A DNA stretch of 64,000 nucleotides from Channallabes apus (GCA_030522415.1 CM060127.1:10315207-10379206), one strand, 5' to 3'; positions 46,271 to 60,338 are shown, numbered from the stretch's first letter. A program made the numbers and translations. The notes: generated from the sequence alone by a model not told the origin.

Positions 46271-46298
46271 TTCTTCTTCATCTTTCGGCTGTTCCCTT

Positions 46299-47657
46299 TC
46301 AGGGATCGCCACAGCGAATCATCTGCCTCCATCTAACCCTATCCTCTGCATCCTCTTCTCTTACACCAACTAACTTCATGTCCTCTCTCACTGCATCCAT
46401 AAATCTCCTCTTTGGTCTTCCTCTAGACCTCCTGCCTGGCAGTTCCAACCTCAGCATCCTTCTACCGATATATTCACACTCTCTCCTCTGAACATGTCCA
46501 AACCACTTCAATCTGGCCTCTCTGACTTTATCTCCAAAATATCTAACATGGGTTGTCCCTCTGATGAACTCATTCTTGATCCTATCCATCCTTGTCACTC
46601 CCAAAGAGAACCTCAACATCTTCATCTCTGCTACCTCTAGCTCTGCCTCCTGTCTTTTTTTCAGTGCCACTGTCTCTAAGCCGTAGAGCATCGCTGGTCT
46701 CACCACTGTCCTGTACACCTTTCCTTTCATTCTCGCTGATACTTTTTTATCGCACAACACACCTGACACTTTTCTCCACCCATTCCAACCTGCCTGTACT
46801 CGTCTCTTCACCTCCTTTGAACACTCTCCGTTGCTCTCGACCGTTGACCCCAAGTACTTAAAGTCCTGCACCTTCTTTACCTCTGCTCCCTGTAGCCTCA
46901 CTGTTCCTCTTGGGTCCCTCTCATTCACAAACATTTATTCCATCTTGCTGCGGCTAATCTTCATTCCTCTGCTTTCCAGAGCGTACCTCCACCTCTCCAA
47001 ATTTTCCTCTACCTGTTCCCTGCTCTCGCTACAAAGCACAATGTCATCTGCAAACATCATAGTCCATGGAGACTCCTGTCTAACTTCATCTGTAATCCTG
47101 TCCATCACTAGAGCAAACAAAAAGGGGCTTAGAGCCGATCCTTGATGCAGACCCACCTCCACCTTGAACTCTTCTGTCACACCTACAGCACATCTCACCA
47201 CTGTCTTACAGCTCTCATACATGTCCTGCACCACTCTAACATACTTCTCTGCCACTCCAGACTTCCTCATACAACACCACAGCTCCTCTCTCGGCACCCT
47301 GTCGTACGCTTTCTCTAAATCTACAAAGACACAATGCAACTCTTTATTACCTTCTCTGTTCTTCTCCACCAGCATCCTCAAACCAAATACTGCATCTGAT
47401 GTACTCTTTATAGGGATAAAACCATATTGCTGCTCACAAATTCTCACCTCTGCCCTTAACCTAGCTTCCACTACTCTTTCCCACAGCTTCATTGTATGGC
47501 TCATTAGCTTTATGCCTCTGTAATTGCCACAGCTCTGCACATCTCCCTTGTTCTTAAAAATCGGCACCAATACACTTCTCCTCCATTCCTCTGGAATCCT
47601 CTCACTCTCCAAGATCTCATTAAACAAACTAGTCAGGAACTCTACTGCCACCTTCAC
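46299..47657 (-). pseudogene. RTE reverse transcriptase region
   Basis: RT motifs: [63 protein letters not shown] and the catalytic [11 protein letters not shown]-terminal region ends DRVRWRQMIRCGDP, typical of this RTE family. A TAA at 46937-46935 replaces the codon after SKME, splitting the frame, and an extra base near 47660 separates this part from the linker. The frame resumes exactly after the stop (MFVNERD). Confidence 0.9.
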
Positions 47658-48112
47658 CTAAGCACTTCCATACCTCCACAGGTATGTCATCAGGACCAAC
47701 AGCCTTTCCACTCTTCATCCTCTTCAACGCCCTTCTCACCTCACTTTTACTAATATTTGCTACTTCCTGTCCACAACAGTCACCTCTTCTACTCTTTGTT
47801 CTCTTTCGTTTAACTCATTCATCAACTTCTCAAAGTATTCCTTCCATCTTCCCATCACCCTTCTGGCATCTGTCAATACAGTTCCATCTCTATCTTTAAT
47901 CACTCTAACCTGCTGCACATCCTTCCCATCTCTATCTCTCTGCCTCGCCAACCTGTACAGATCCACCTCTCCCTCCTTACTGTCCAACCTAGCATACAAG
48001 TCCTCATATGCTCTTTGTTTGGCCTTTGCCACCTCTACCTTCACCTTACGGTGCATCTCCCTGTACTCCTGTCTACTCTCTTCAGTCCTTTCAGAGCCCC
48101 ACTTCTTCTTAG

Positions 48113-49204
48113 CTAGCCTCTTTCCCTGTATACAATTCTGGACTTCCTCATTCCACCACGAAGTCTCCTTGTCCCCTTTTCTTGGGTTGTTCCCTTACCT
48201 GATGATACACCAAGTACCATCTTACCTGTCTCCCTGATCATATTGGCTGTAGTTGTCCAGTCAACTGAAAGCATCTCCTGACCACCCATAGCTTGTCTCA
48301 ACTCCTCCCTAAAGACTACACAACATTCTTCCTTTCTCAGCTTCCACCACTTTGTCCTCTGCTCTGCCTTTGTCCTCTTCACCTTCCTCACCACCAGGGT
48401 TATTTTACACACCACCATTCTGTGTTGTCTGGCTACACTCTCCCCTACCAACACCTTGCAGTCACTGATGTCTTTCAGATTACAACGTCGACACAAGATG
48501 TAGTCCACCTGAGTGCTTCTGCCTCCGCTCTTATACGTCACCCTATGTTCCTGCCTCTTCTGGAAGAAAGTATTTACTACTGCCATTTCCATCCTCTTTG
48601 CAAAGTCCACCACCATCTGTCCTTCTACATTCCTGTCCTGAAGACCAAACCTGCCCATCACATTTTCATCACCTCTGTTCCCTTCCCCAACATGTCCATT
48701 GAAGTCTGCACCAATCACCACTCTCTCACCTCTGGGGATGCTCTGCATCACTTCATCTAACTCACTCCAGAATTTTTCCTTCTCTTCTAACACACATCCT
48801 ACCTGTGGAGCATAACCACTAACAACATCGAACATCACACCATCAACTTCCAGCTTCAGACTCATCACCCTGTCTGATACTCTTTTCACCTCTAGGACAT
48901 TCCTTACAAATTCCTCTTTCAGGATAACTCTTACTCCATTTCCTTTCCTATCCACACCATGGTAAAACAATTTGCACCCTGATCCTAAGCTTCTAGCTTT
49001 GCTACCTTTCAACCTGGTCTCCTGGACACACAGTATATCCACTTTCCTTCTCTGTATCATATCAACCAACTCTCTTCCCTTCCCTGTCATGGTCCCAACA
49101 TTCAAGGTCCCTACTTTCACTCCTAAACTCTTGCCTTTCCTCTTCTCTCTCTGCTTTCGACCACGCCTTCCTCCTCTCCTTCTTCGACCAACAGTCAACA
49201 GCAC
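48113..49204 (-). pseudogene. RTE endonuclease region
   Basis: APE-like endonuclease that nicks target DNA. Motifs in order: VGTLNVGTMTG (Asn of motif I), ILCVQETRLKG (catalytic Glu), GADFNGHVG (Asp and Asn of motif IV) and ARQHRMVVCKI (terminal His). The core covers roughly residues 30-270, followed by a linker. The frame ends at 48113 after a change; a further linker piece (48056-47760) contains GRWKEYFEKLMNE. The first codons at 49204 lie in the 5' leader and the exact start is uncertain. Confidence 0.88.
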
Positions 49205-49387
49205 CGGTGGCGGTCGTTGTTAACCTGGGCCGCGACCAATCCGGTATGGAAATGATATTTCTGATTCGCATCATTGATTTGGCAATGTTTTACGTCGGAT
49301 GCCCTTCCTGACACAACCCTCTGCATTTATCCAGACTTGGGACTGGCACAAGAAGACACTCGATTGCGCCCCCCGCCCCCATGGTTG

Positions 49388-49402
49388 CCACACTTTTTCT
49401 CC
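49388..49402. repeat. target-site duplication of the RTE LINE, right
   Basis: ccacactttttctcc, identical to 46256-46270. Confidence 0.93.
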
Positions 49403-51076
49403 AATCTAATTAATTAAAGTCTGCACTACATTAGAAAGAAATGAAATAATCTGTTGCCAAATATAAAAGACAAAATATATAGCAAAAATAATATACTTTA
49501 TATAATAATTATACAATCAGCAGTGGAGCAATACTTTGTTACATGAATGGAGCAAGGAAAATACTAATTCTGCAACAGTATAGAAGATGTAAGATTCCAT
49601 AAAACCTTCTGATCCAACGTCATTCTCATATTTACCTTTTGGGGAAATATATAAAGTAGTCCTACATTATGAAATTGTATATAGTTGTTATGATGCGACA
49701 CAGTGGTTTAAAGTTTAGCACTGTCACTTTGCACCTGCAGGTTTAGGGGTTCTTGACTCTGTGTGTGTTTTAAAGGGTGTGTGTTCTCCATGCAGTATTT
49801 CCTGTAATATCCTGATCACACAGCACTTAAATAGTGCCAAGCGGACTTCTTTGGTGGGGAAAAAAGGTGAAAGTCTTCATCACAATTAACAGCAGTAACA
49901 AAGTAAAAGAATGGTGAGAGGGTCCGTCTACATGCCATGCGGCACATCGGGTGACGGGTACACCCCACCCTGGAGATATGGGGGTCAGCTTACAGGTTGC
50001 CAGCTCGATACTCAATTGTATCTAAGCACTTGGGGTAAAAGGGTCCAACAGGGGCAGCCAAGTGGCATTGGGGCTCAAACCGGGAAGCTCCTGATCAGCA
50101 CCGTAACCAACACTTTAAACCCGGGTTGCCCCTGCCCTCAAGTAACAAAGTATTTGTGAAAATTTTGTAATCAGACTGAACATCTTGAACAGCAGTTATC
50201 ATCCATACACAAACATGTTATTGTGACTACGATGGACCTGTTTACTCTAATTCTTTTCCTTAAAATAAAACTGTGAACGGTATGTATGCTGAACGCTACA
50301 TTCGCCACTAGATTCAGTCACAGCTCAACACATTCACAGCTCCTCTTATATTTTTATAGATGTGAACTTCACACACTGAGGTCTTAATCACACTAATATG
50401 TCATAGATGTTTAAAAAAAAAAAAACTTTAAACACTTCTTTCTAAATACAGGAGAAAAGGTTTGAGTTACTGATCTGTCAGTGTGTGAAGCCTGACAACA
50501 CTTTTAGAGAGATCTTTAATGATCTTAAATTTGCTCTTATGTACCTATCCTGTTTACTATCCTGTTTACTATCCTGTTTACTTATCTGTCCTATCAAGTA
50601 AACCAGCACAAACAAAGAACAGCTTTAAGTTGAGATTATATTTAATCTGACTTGTTCCTGAGTTTGGGTTACTGCATGAGACTTACACGCTAACGTAGAA
50701 CCCTGACATCCACAGCCAGGAAGAGTTTGTTACTGAGGATGAATGAATGAATTCTTTAAAAATGTTTCCTAAAAATAAGTGATCAGTTTCTACAGCTGTT
50801 TGAGTAGAAAAGTTTCATCGTTGTGTGTCATATCTATATAATTTGTCCCTCATTCTCTTGAAGGATGCTCATAATTCTGGAGTTGACAGCAAAGTGCCTC
50901 ACACATCCAAATATAGACGAGCTGTAACATGCTCATGCCGGCTCTGTGAGCATCCTGACCCATTTAGTCATCTGTGCTTTATAACCCTGTTCTTCTGGAC
51001 TCATCCCCAAACAGATGGGTGCTGGAAGGAGCATGCAGAGTTTGGATCCATCATGAAGTTATGACACCTGTCGTCT

Positions 51077-51109
<33 letters not shown>

Positions 51110-51934
51110 CGAGAGAGAGAGAGAAAAGGGGGTCTACATCCATATATAGTTTAGATATTAAAAGTAAAAGTGCTATAAGTAAAGAATACTTATAAAATCA
51201 ATTGTAAAAATAATTTGTTACTGTGGATGGCCTTGCACAGATATGGTAAAGATTTGTACTTCCCAAGGTGGTTTATGCCAAAGACTTGCCTGAGCTACAG
51301 TGCGACCTACAAAGATCTTTTGGCCCAAATACAAAGAAAAAGTTCTGGCCCATTTCCCACAACCTGGTTTTGTAGATCCACACTATATATGTCATCTTAC
51401 TTCGACAAAACTTCTTATTTTACCCAAATTCTAACAAATATAAGGTAAGTTATTCCAGCTACTTAGTAATTCCTAGACATATTCCTCTAAACACATATTT
51501 CCTGAAGCTGAAAGTCCACGGTAAGACTAGAGGAGAGAACGGTGACCATGGACAGGTCAGAGAGTGGAGCAACAAGGATGGTAAAGCAAATAAGCAGAGA
51601 TATATTACATCTAATGAAGCTAGAGCAACATCCTCAGCCAAGCAGGGAGGCACCATGACATCTTCATTCAGCCTCTCAAGGAGGAGAAGCAGTGTCCTCA
51701 ACTGGGCAGGAAGGTGGAGGAACATCCATAGCCAAGCAAGGCTCCTCTGTTTATCAGTGCTATACAGGAGATGATTTATAGTAGTGGTCTGATTTGACAT
51801 TAATATCCATGTTAAAAAATCAAGTGGACTGTGGGCGGGGGACTGGTCTGAATGGCTCATTGATCATTCAGTCATCTGTGGAGGTTGTCGTGGACATATG
51901 TGCTGACATTACATAAGAGTCAGAGGAAGTTCCA
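49403..51934. other. non-coding DNA with SINE scraps and microsatellites
   Basis: 49690-49795 carries a decayed SINE B head (tttagcactgtcactttgca). 49940-50140 has tRNA-like words (ggggctcaaaccggg) and may be another old SINE. (CA)n then (GA)n at 51078-51123. The 51459-51860 minus ORF has no recognisable motif and I do not call it a gene. Confidence 0.45.
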
Positions 51935-52090
51935 TGGTCAAGGCATTGGACTGGTTCAGAAGGTCCCAGGTTCAACCACCAAGGTACCACTATTGGGCCC
52001 TTGAGCAAGGCCCTTAACCCTCAACTGCTTAGATAAGATAGAAATGTAAGTTGCTCTGGATAAGGGTGTCTGCCAAATGCTGTAACGCAA
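51935..52090 (+). repeat. SINE family A
   Basis: ggtcaaggcattggactgg, gggcccttgagcaaggcc and the tail ctctggataagggtgtctgc. Confidence 0.82.
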
Positions 52091-52586
52091 ATTTTCTTCA
52101 GAGTCTAAACATCAAGGATCCTGATGGGGCTCCAACTCTATCAAACATCTTGACAGTGGTGTCAGTGGCATATGTTTAATTCCCAGTCACATTATGCGTC
52201 TAAAAAAAGTTTTTTTTCCCCCATGAAAAATGATCTGCATCTTTAAAACATGCACATAAAGTCTACCCTGATACACGCATGCTGCTTACTGTCCTCAACA
52301 TGAGTTCTGCCCATAAATAATAAATGTACTGGACTATTAATTGGTCTAAATCTAAACAAAAAATAACAACTACTGTATACTGGCCCAGGTTTGGTATTTG
52401 GCAAGATATTGACATGTGACACCTCAGTATCTGCATGTACTGTAACATGCATAAGTGGTGAATGAAAAGTTACATCAAAATATGGTTACAATTTTTAAAG
52501 GCTCACTGGCACGAGGCAAATCTGATCTAGATAATGCTGTACATTGGAATAAAAGTGGTTAAAGTTGCAGGAAAAAAGCCTATGCC
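52091..52586. other. unassigned non-coding DNA
   Basis: Nothing recognised. Confidence 0.4.
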
Positions 52587-53498
52587 TGTGAGGGTTGCCC
52601 ACTAGAGGGCAGTGTTTATGTTTGTAGTTTTGGTTCATAGACTCAGTTTCCCAGAAGGCTCCTCGGTCAGGTGACGCGGATGCTCACCTGAACTGAGGCG
52701 GCTCATTAGATCTCTTATAAATAGCTGTTAGTTCTGGGAAACTGGGTCGAGCATTCATTTCTGTTCTGTAAAGTGGGTTTTGGTTGATCTGGTTTTGTTT
52801 TAATGACAGTTGGCCTTTTTGTTTATGGAGCTTTAAGTTTGTTTATATTAAGATGTCTTTGTCTCTGTGTCTCCTAGCAGGATTAGCCTCTAGCAGAATT
52901 TGCCTTTTGTGTTTACCCTCATGTGTAAGTAACCCCCATTGCATGTTTAGTTATTAGTCTGTATAAATACTAATGAGGGTGATACTAACTTGTCTAGATC
53001 TTAGTCTGTCTAGTCTTCGTGCCTGTCTAGTCTCATCGTCTGATTAGCTCTTGGTCTGTTTAGGTACTAACCTTTAGAGTTCTTAGTCTGTCCCATACCT
53101 AGTCTGCTGTGTACCTTGTATGTTTCTCCCTGGGGTCTCAGGCTACTGGCCTGTTTAGCTATTAGCTAGCTTGGCAGCCAATGGGCGTAACCGCTAGTAG
53201 ACCTAGCCAAGCCTGTCTTGTTTGTTTATCCCTTACATGCATAGTCCCTAGTATTTAGTCCGCTAGGCTGTTTGGTGTGTCTTGTCCAGTCTGTATTGTA
53301 TCAGTGTTTGTAATCCCTAGTCTGTGTATGTTTAAGTGTATTTGAGTTCTCGTTATAGTATGCTCCAAGTTTAAGCCAACTTTCTTTGTTCATGCTTTGT
53401 TTGTTTGGTTTATTAAAAAAGACTTTGTTACACCTTATCCCCCCTGCGTCTATGCCTCCACACCAAGCCCACAGTCCAACATCTAGCAGAACGTGACG
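52587..53498 (+). mobile_element. solo LTR 2 with 5-bp TSD (912 bp)
   Basis: Same family as 23385-24221. Flanked by atgcc on both sides (52582-52586 and 53499-53503). The last base of the expected CA end is G here (gtgacg). A clearer TATA box, ttataaata, is at 52715. It has about 120 bp near 53050-53170 that LTR 1 lacks. Confidence 0.87.
52640..52748. other. nested inverted repeat in solo LTR 2
   Basis: Outer arms gactcagtttcccagaa (52640-52656) and ttctgggaaactgggtc (52732-52748); inner arms cctcggtcaggtga and tcacctgaactgagg (52661-52698). Relative to LTR 1 the inner stem has a C-G pair changed to G-C and an extra A-T pair; the other changes in the stems are wobble-compatible as RNA. Confidence 0.85.
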
Positions 53499-53503
53499 AT
53501 GCC

Positions 53504-54136
53504 CAGTATTCTCATTTTATTTATTTTTAATTGTACTTAGGTTTTTATTGTTTCTTTCCATGTGCTATTTTCTGCTATTTTCTGCTATTTTCAATTTTAT
53601 CAATGATTAGCCTGTATACTCATAGATATTTTGAATTGATGTGTGTGTTTTGTTACTTATTTATTTTAGATTATATAAAAACATTTCTAGGCTTATAAGC
53701 TCATGTCCCAGTTTCGATGCTAAAAGCTCGATACTCTTAATGCTAAATGTCTAAAAGCCACACCCTTAAAAGGCAAGTGCAGCCGATAATGCACTCTTTT
53801 AAGAAAAGCTTCTATTTAAAAATACTTTGAAATTATTACTCCTCATAAAAAATGCATAAAATAGTTATTCACACATGCCACTTGTGTAAGATGAAAAAGC
53901 TTATCTATTTTTTTTTTTTTTTTTTTCTCATCAGAAATTTGGAATTGGAAATCAGAAAATTAGTCATTATTTTGTTTTTTGGAAATGACAATTTAAAGAG
54001 TTTAGTTTTGCTTTTATGTTGAAAACAAATGAACAGATTCTACAAAATGAATAGTAACAAGCATTAACTAGACATATAGTTAACCATAAATTTTATGTTG
54101 GATTTTTAAAAATAAAAACTTTAGCTCTACTTGAGC
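53504..54136. other. AT-rich non-coding DNA
   Basis: Poly-T at 53910-53926; nothing else recognised. Confidence 0.45.
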
Positions 54137-54445
54137 ATTCATTCATTTTCTATACAGTTTATCCTGTACAGGGTCGCGGGAGGCCTGGAGCCTCACCTGG
54201 GGCATTCAAAGCACAAGGCAGGATACACACGGGATGTATATCCATCATATGGAAAAAGCACATACACACACTCTATGGGCATTTTGGAAAAACTGATTAG
54301 CCTAATCTGCATGTCTTTGGACTGTGAGAGGAAACCGGAGTACCTGGAGCACAGGGAGAACATGTACTCCATGCACACACACACACCCGGACCCTGGAGG
54401 TGTGAGCCCTCAGTTATAACTGCTATGCCACTGTACCACCAATTG
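54137..54445 (-). repeat. SINE family B, diverged
   Basis: In plus orientation it starts attcattttctatacagttt (tail) and ends with the complement of the tRNA-like head (gctatgccactgtaccacc). Confidence 0.85.
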
Positions 54446-54591
54446 CTCAATAATTTTTTTAATGATATTTTGTATTAAAACCATAATTTCCTGCTGTTTT
54501 GCATTGATTAAAGCTTAAAAATCTATTGTTTTATTGTTATTTTCATTATTTTATTGTTATCCTTTCTTATTGTCACATTCTCTGATTCACA
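54446..54591. other. short spacer
   Basis: TTTTATTGTTAT words repeated; no family. Confidence 0.4.
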
Positions 54592-54898
54592 TCCATTCAA
54601 TCATTCATCTTCTATACCGCTTTATCCTGTGTTCAGGGTCGCGGGGACCTGGAGCCTATCCCAGGAGACTCCGGCACTAGGCGGGGTACACCCTGGACAG
54701 CGTGCCAATCCATCGCAGAGCATACACACACACACACTCATTCACACACTATGGTCAATTTTAGGAACGCCAATTAGCCTAACCTGCATATCTTTGGACT
54801 GTGGGAGGAAACCGGAGTACCCGGAGGAAACCCACCAAGCACGGGGAGAACATGCAAACTCCATGCACACAGAGATGGGAATCGAACCCAGACCCTCT
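54592..54898 (-). repeat. SINE family B
   Basis: cttctataccgctttatcc tail complement, body aaccggagtacccggagg, and gggaatcgaaccc (B box complement). The extreme head is missing. Confidence 0.88.
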
Positions 54899-55600
54899 GA
54901 TACACACCCATTAAAATGAAAATATTATTTATTTTTAAAATTGCAGGAATAGTACAAATCTTTCTTTAGCTTCATAAACATGTCACATAAAATAAACGGC
55001 TTTGTATTCTCAGAACAATTTCCATTCTGTATCACACATACAAACACACCCCAGTAAACATGCACACAAATAAAACAAGTCACCACTTCAGAAGGGTCAA
55101 ATTATTGGCCTGCATCAAGTTCTGAAATTATTTAAGCAGAGCTGGAATCTAGGGCTGAAATTACTAGAATTGGTTTAAGAGCTGTCCAACACATTACTAT
55201 AGCCTGTGAGGACGGGGGTGAGGCTTCAAGTTTGTGGAAGAAATGTGGTCAGAAAAAAACAGAAATCACAGCTATGTTTAATAGTGAAAGTAAGTGTATG
55301 TCTATACAATACACAGAATGTCATGTGAACTTGCAGGATTAGGACTAAACAGCTGTGTATCCATAAGAGAACCACTTGTTAGTGAGACTCATCAGAAAAA
55401 AAAACTTAATTCCTTAAATTTGCTGTGGGTGCATGAAGGTTGGGCTTTGGAGCAGTGGAAAAAGGTCATGTGACCTGATGAGTCCAGATTGAGCCTATTA
55501 CAGAGCGATGGGCATGTCAATGTGAGAAGGGAAGCACATGAAGTGATGAACCCATCATGTGTAGTGTCCAGTGTAGAAGTGACAGTGTTATGATCTGGGT
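54899..55600. other. unassigned non-coding DNA
   Basis: 55420-55600 (cctgatgagtccagattgagc, gtgttatgatctgggttt) resembles a decayed Tc1 transposase segment in sense orientation; too weak to place. Confidence 0.45.
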
Positions 55601-56438
55601 TTACATTTACATTCAGCCATTTGGCAGACGCCCTTATCCAGAGTGACTTACATTTTTATCTTATTATTAGGGCTGGGACTTTAACGTATTAATTTAGATT
55701 AATTAATTACACAAAAATGAATTTTTTTTTACACATTTTAATCGCACTTATTTTTGCACAGCGGAACGTTTCACACTGGATGAGTTTCGGCGGACCGATT
55801 ATACTGGAGCACCAACTAGCGTTCAGACAAAAACGAACCACAGTGAACATGGACAAAGAAGCTGATGAGACCGCTTTGGATGGACCTGTGGATGGGAAAT
55901 TTTGATAAAAAAAAAAACGAATGGATGGAAGCGTCAGGGTTTAATAGTCAGGGTTTCCAATGTTCTGAATGTACTTGAAAGTCTTGTGTTTTACTTAAAA
56001 AAAAAAAAGTTTACAGAAGGTCTACCTACCTATAGGGTACGTGAATTTCTGAAATGTAGGCTACTATATTTCTAAATATTCTATTGCTACACTTAATGGC
56101 AATATTGCACTGGTCTGTTGGACTTGGTTGAACAAAAATAAACAATATTTTGTTGCTTAAGCTTATGTATTCAGTCTTTATTCAATGGTATTCTAAAAAT
56201 CCATATGAAAAAACTTACTTCTCACTGTTCCTCAGGTCAAATATTTATATGCAATCAAAATGCGATTAATTTCGATAAATTAATTACAAAGCCTCTAATT
56301 AATTAGATTATTTTTTTGATCGAGTCCCGGCCATACTTATTATAGGTTAAGCATTTGGGGGATAAGGGCCTTGCTCTGAGGTACAGTGGTAACTTGGTGG
56401 TCGTGGCGTTTAACCACTGAGCTACCCCTGACCCTACC
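55601..56438 (-). repeat. SINE family A, split by a hAT MITE
   Basis: Left part 55601-55667 (catttggcagacgcccttat) and right part 56336-56438 (aagggccttgctctgagg, ccactgagctacccctga) are the two halves of one SINE. Confidence 0.88.
55668..56335. mobile_element. hAT-type MITE with 8-bp TSD (668 bp)
   Basis: Terminal repeats tagggctgggact and tatggccgggact (inverted). The 8-bp duplication cttattat (55660-55667 and 56336-56343) is exact. Both arms hold aattaattag-type words. One short ORF without a motif; no transposase. Confidence 0.9.
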
Positions 56439-56535
56439 CCTAAAGTTACTTCGGTAGCTCAGGTCTAGGCTCACGTTATGTGGCATTAAAATCCTGATGA
56501 CGAGAATGTACTGAATAATCAGGTTATCACATATA

Positions 56536-58156
<1,621 letters not shown>

Positions 58157-58540
58157 TATGGAGTTTTTCTTCCCTGATGGCACGCGCCATAATCCAGTCA
58201 AAAAAAAAATGTGAACATTTTCATAATTGTCAAAGAATAGTTCTGGGAGCTTGAGGAATCTTTTTCACACATGAAAAGTTTATCTTGGAGTGTCGACTTT
58301 TCTTTTTCTTTATTTTAATCAGCCAGTGTATATTAATTGTATATATATTATATGTTTGGTCAGGTCATGAAATGTATCATATCATCATATTGTTACATAA
58401 TTTAACTGCTTGGATTCTACTTAGGAAGTAGAGACCAACTGAAGAATTTGCCGGAAACCATAGCAAATGGTTTCCACAGGCAGAAGATACAAAAAGTCTG
58501 AAGACAATGCAAAATAAAGAACACAATGATGTCATAGATC
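58157..58540. other. short non-coding stretch
   Basis: Nothing recognised. Confidence 0.4.
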
Positions 58541-58738
58541 TTCTGGCTGCTCCCATCGAGGAGTCACCACAGCGGACCATTGCGCACACAACTTGGCACA
58601 GGTTCTTGCCCTTCCTGACACAACCCTCTCATATTATCTGGTCTTGGGACAGACACTGCATTCTGTGGTTGGGGTTCGAGTGGGAATTGAAACCGGGCCT
58701 TCTGCATGGCAGGGGAGAAACCTACCACTGAGCCACCA
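58541..58738 (-). repeat. chimeric SINE family C (tRNA head, RTE 5' and 3' pieces)
   Basis: On the minus strand: head ggtggctcagtggtaggttt (A box), a degenerate B box cccggtttcaattccc, then a block matching the RTE LINE 5' leader (plus strand gcccttcctgacacaaccct, also at 49301), then a block like the RTE 3' end (gtggtgactcc...gggagcagcc compared with 46282-46320). Confidence 0.82.
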
Positions 58739-58859
58739 ATGGTCTTATACTGTATAAAGAACAAAATCTACAGTAAAAACAAAAAACTACTACTAATAAT
58801 AATGTACTAAAACAAATATCTTTTTTTAAGTAAATATTACAGTAGGTCATGTTGCATGT
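58739..58859. other. short spacer
   Basis: Nothing recognised. Confidence 0.4.
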
Positions 58860-59415
58860 TTTTCTGCTTCCTTGTGCAGAGAGACTTCATGGCTCCATTC
58901 ATTATGGCAGGTCACCCAGGTCCTGAAGCAGTAAAGTACTATCACTATGTTTAACTGCTGAAATCATGTTTGTATTGCAAAGCTTTTTTCATTTTTATGC
59001 CTGAGGTAATAGCTCCACAATGTTCCACTTTGACTCATCAGTCCACAGAACATTATCCTGAAAAGCTCGAGGGTCATCAGTGTTTTGTGAATGTGAGATG
59101 AGCCTCTATTTTTGCTTTGTAACTCTCCAGTGAATTGCAATCAATTTCTCCAATATTTGCTCAGTCTCTTACAAATAGCGAAATCATGAATTTTTCTAAG
59201 CTGAGTGGGGCCTACAGCATTTTAGATGCTTATCTTGGTTCTTGTGTAACATCCTTTTTGAGTCATCAATGCACTTCTAGGGGGGATATTGTTGGACCAA
59301 ACTCTTCTGGAAAGTTTCACCTCCATTCCAGGTTTTCTGCATTTGGAAATAAGGGCTCACGTTGTGGTTTTCTTTCCACATCCAAGACTTAGGAATAGTT
59401 TCATAGCTCTAAAAC
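58860..59415 (-). pseudogene. Tc1-like transposase relic
   Basis: Plus-strand phrases parallel copy 2 in the same order: aggtcctgaagcagtaaag, then ccactttgactcatcagtcc, then tctggaaagtttcacc and gggctcacgttgtggttttc. Heavily mutated, no intact frame, no terminal repeats. Confidence 0.72.
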
Positions 59416-60338
59416 AAGAGCTGGCATGAAATTATTAACACTCTTACAACACTATACTGTATTAGAGAAAATTTTATTTGGGTTTCCATAGGGGGAATTA
59501 TTAGGACTAAGTAACCTGTTTGTGACACAGATGAATATAATGATTTTACATATATAAATACAACATCAACTGCACAAATTTTTGAAAAATACCTGTTGCT
59601 AAGATGTAAATGTAACTTTTCCACATTCATGATCTTTGCCTACATCCTGGATGAATAATCAGCTGAGATGGAACAGTCCCGGGTATAGGCCCTTTCCCAG
59701 ACTTTGAACAAACTCCAAACATTTCAAGAATTCTCTAACTTTTCTTAGTGCTTTATCCAGCGCTTCACTTCTGCACTTGCTCCACTAATATCCCTATGTG
59801 ACACTGATGTCTCTTCTCCATTCGTAGTCTTTGTAAAATGAATGAAAACGGACCGTAAGTCACATTGCCTTAATACAGTATAATGGTTATCCTGAGAAGC
59901 TTTCGTCCCTACTCCTCAGTCAGGTTAAGCACAGCCAAACAGGTGATCTGGAACCCAGCACTTAAGGCTGCAGTAAAGGAATGGCAATAATGACTTAATG
60001 GGTCTGAACGTCTTTGCTCATCCTCACTGTTCACTAAAATCTTGAATACATTAAACTTGTAAAGTGACTGAGTCCATGTCAAACCAGACAGAAATCTTTT
60101 CCACTTTAATGTCACCAAAATTTGGTTCTGTATGAAAGATGGTATGGGCACCACAGTATGGGCAACTCTGACCCTGCGCTCTGATCCCATCTTCCTAACA
60201 GATAAGCGGAAAAATCATTTCATTTTGGAATGAATCTTAATCTCAAATACTCCTAAAGCAGGTGTACAATCCTTTTAGTCCCATACTCCACAACAACGTT
60301 CAACCATGCTCCTTAAACCTCAACTCATTCCATGGACA
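59416..60338. other. unassigned non-coding DNA
   Basis: No gene or family recognised. Confidence 0.45.

Larger units (their letters stand above)
46271..49387 (-). mobile_element. RTE-type LINE, full length (3,117 bp), broken ORF
   Basis: Bounded by a perfect 15-bp duplication. On the minus strand: a 5' leader (49387-49205), an APE endonuclease, a linker, reverse transcriptase and a short 3' end with a GAAGAAG tail at 46271-46282, as in RTE elements. At least one stop and two frameshifts interrupt the ORF. Confidence 0.93.

Noticed and set aside
46216..49223. Many plus-strand ORFs of 70-155 codons
   Set aside because: Antisense of the RTE LINE; the plus strand is Ser/Pro/Leu rich because the coding strand is purine-rich.
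51459..51860. 133-codon minus-strand ORF rich in leucine
   Set aside because: No motif, no splice or promoter context, purine-rich opposite strand; chance ORF or old repeat.
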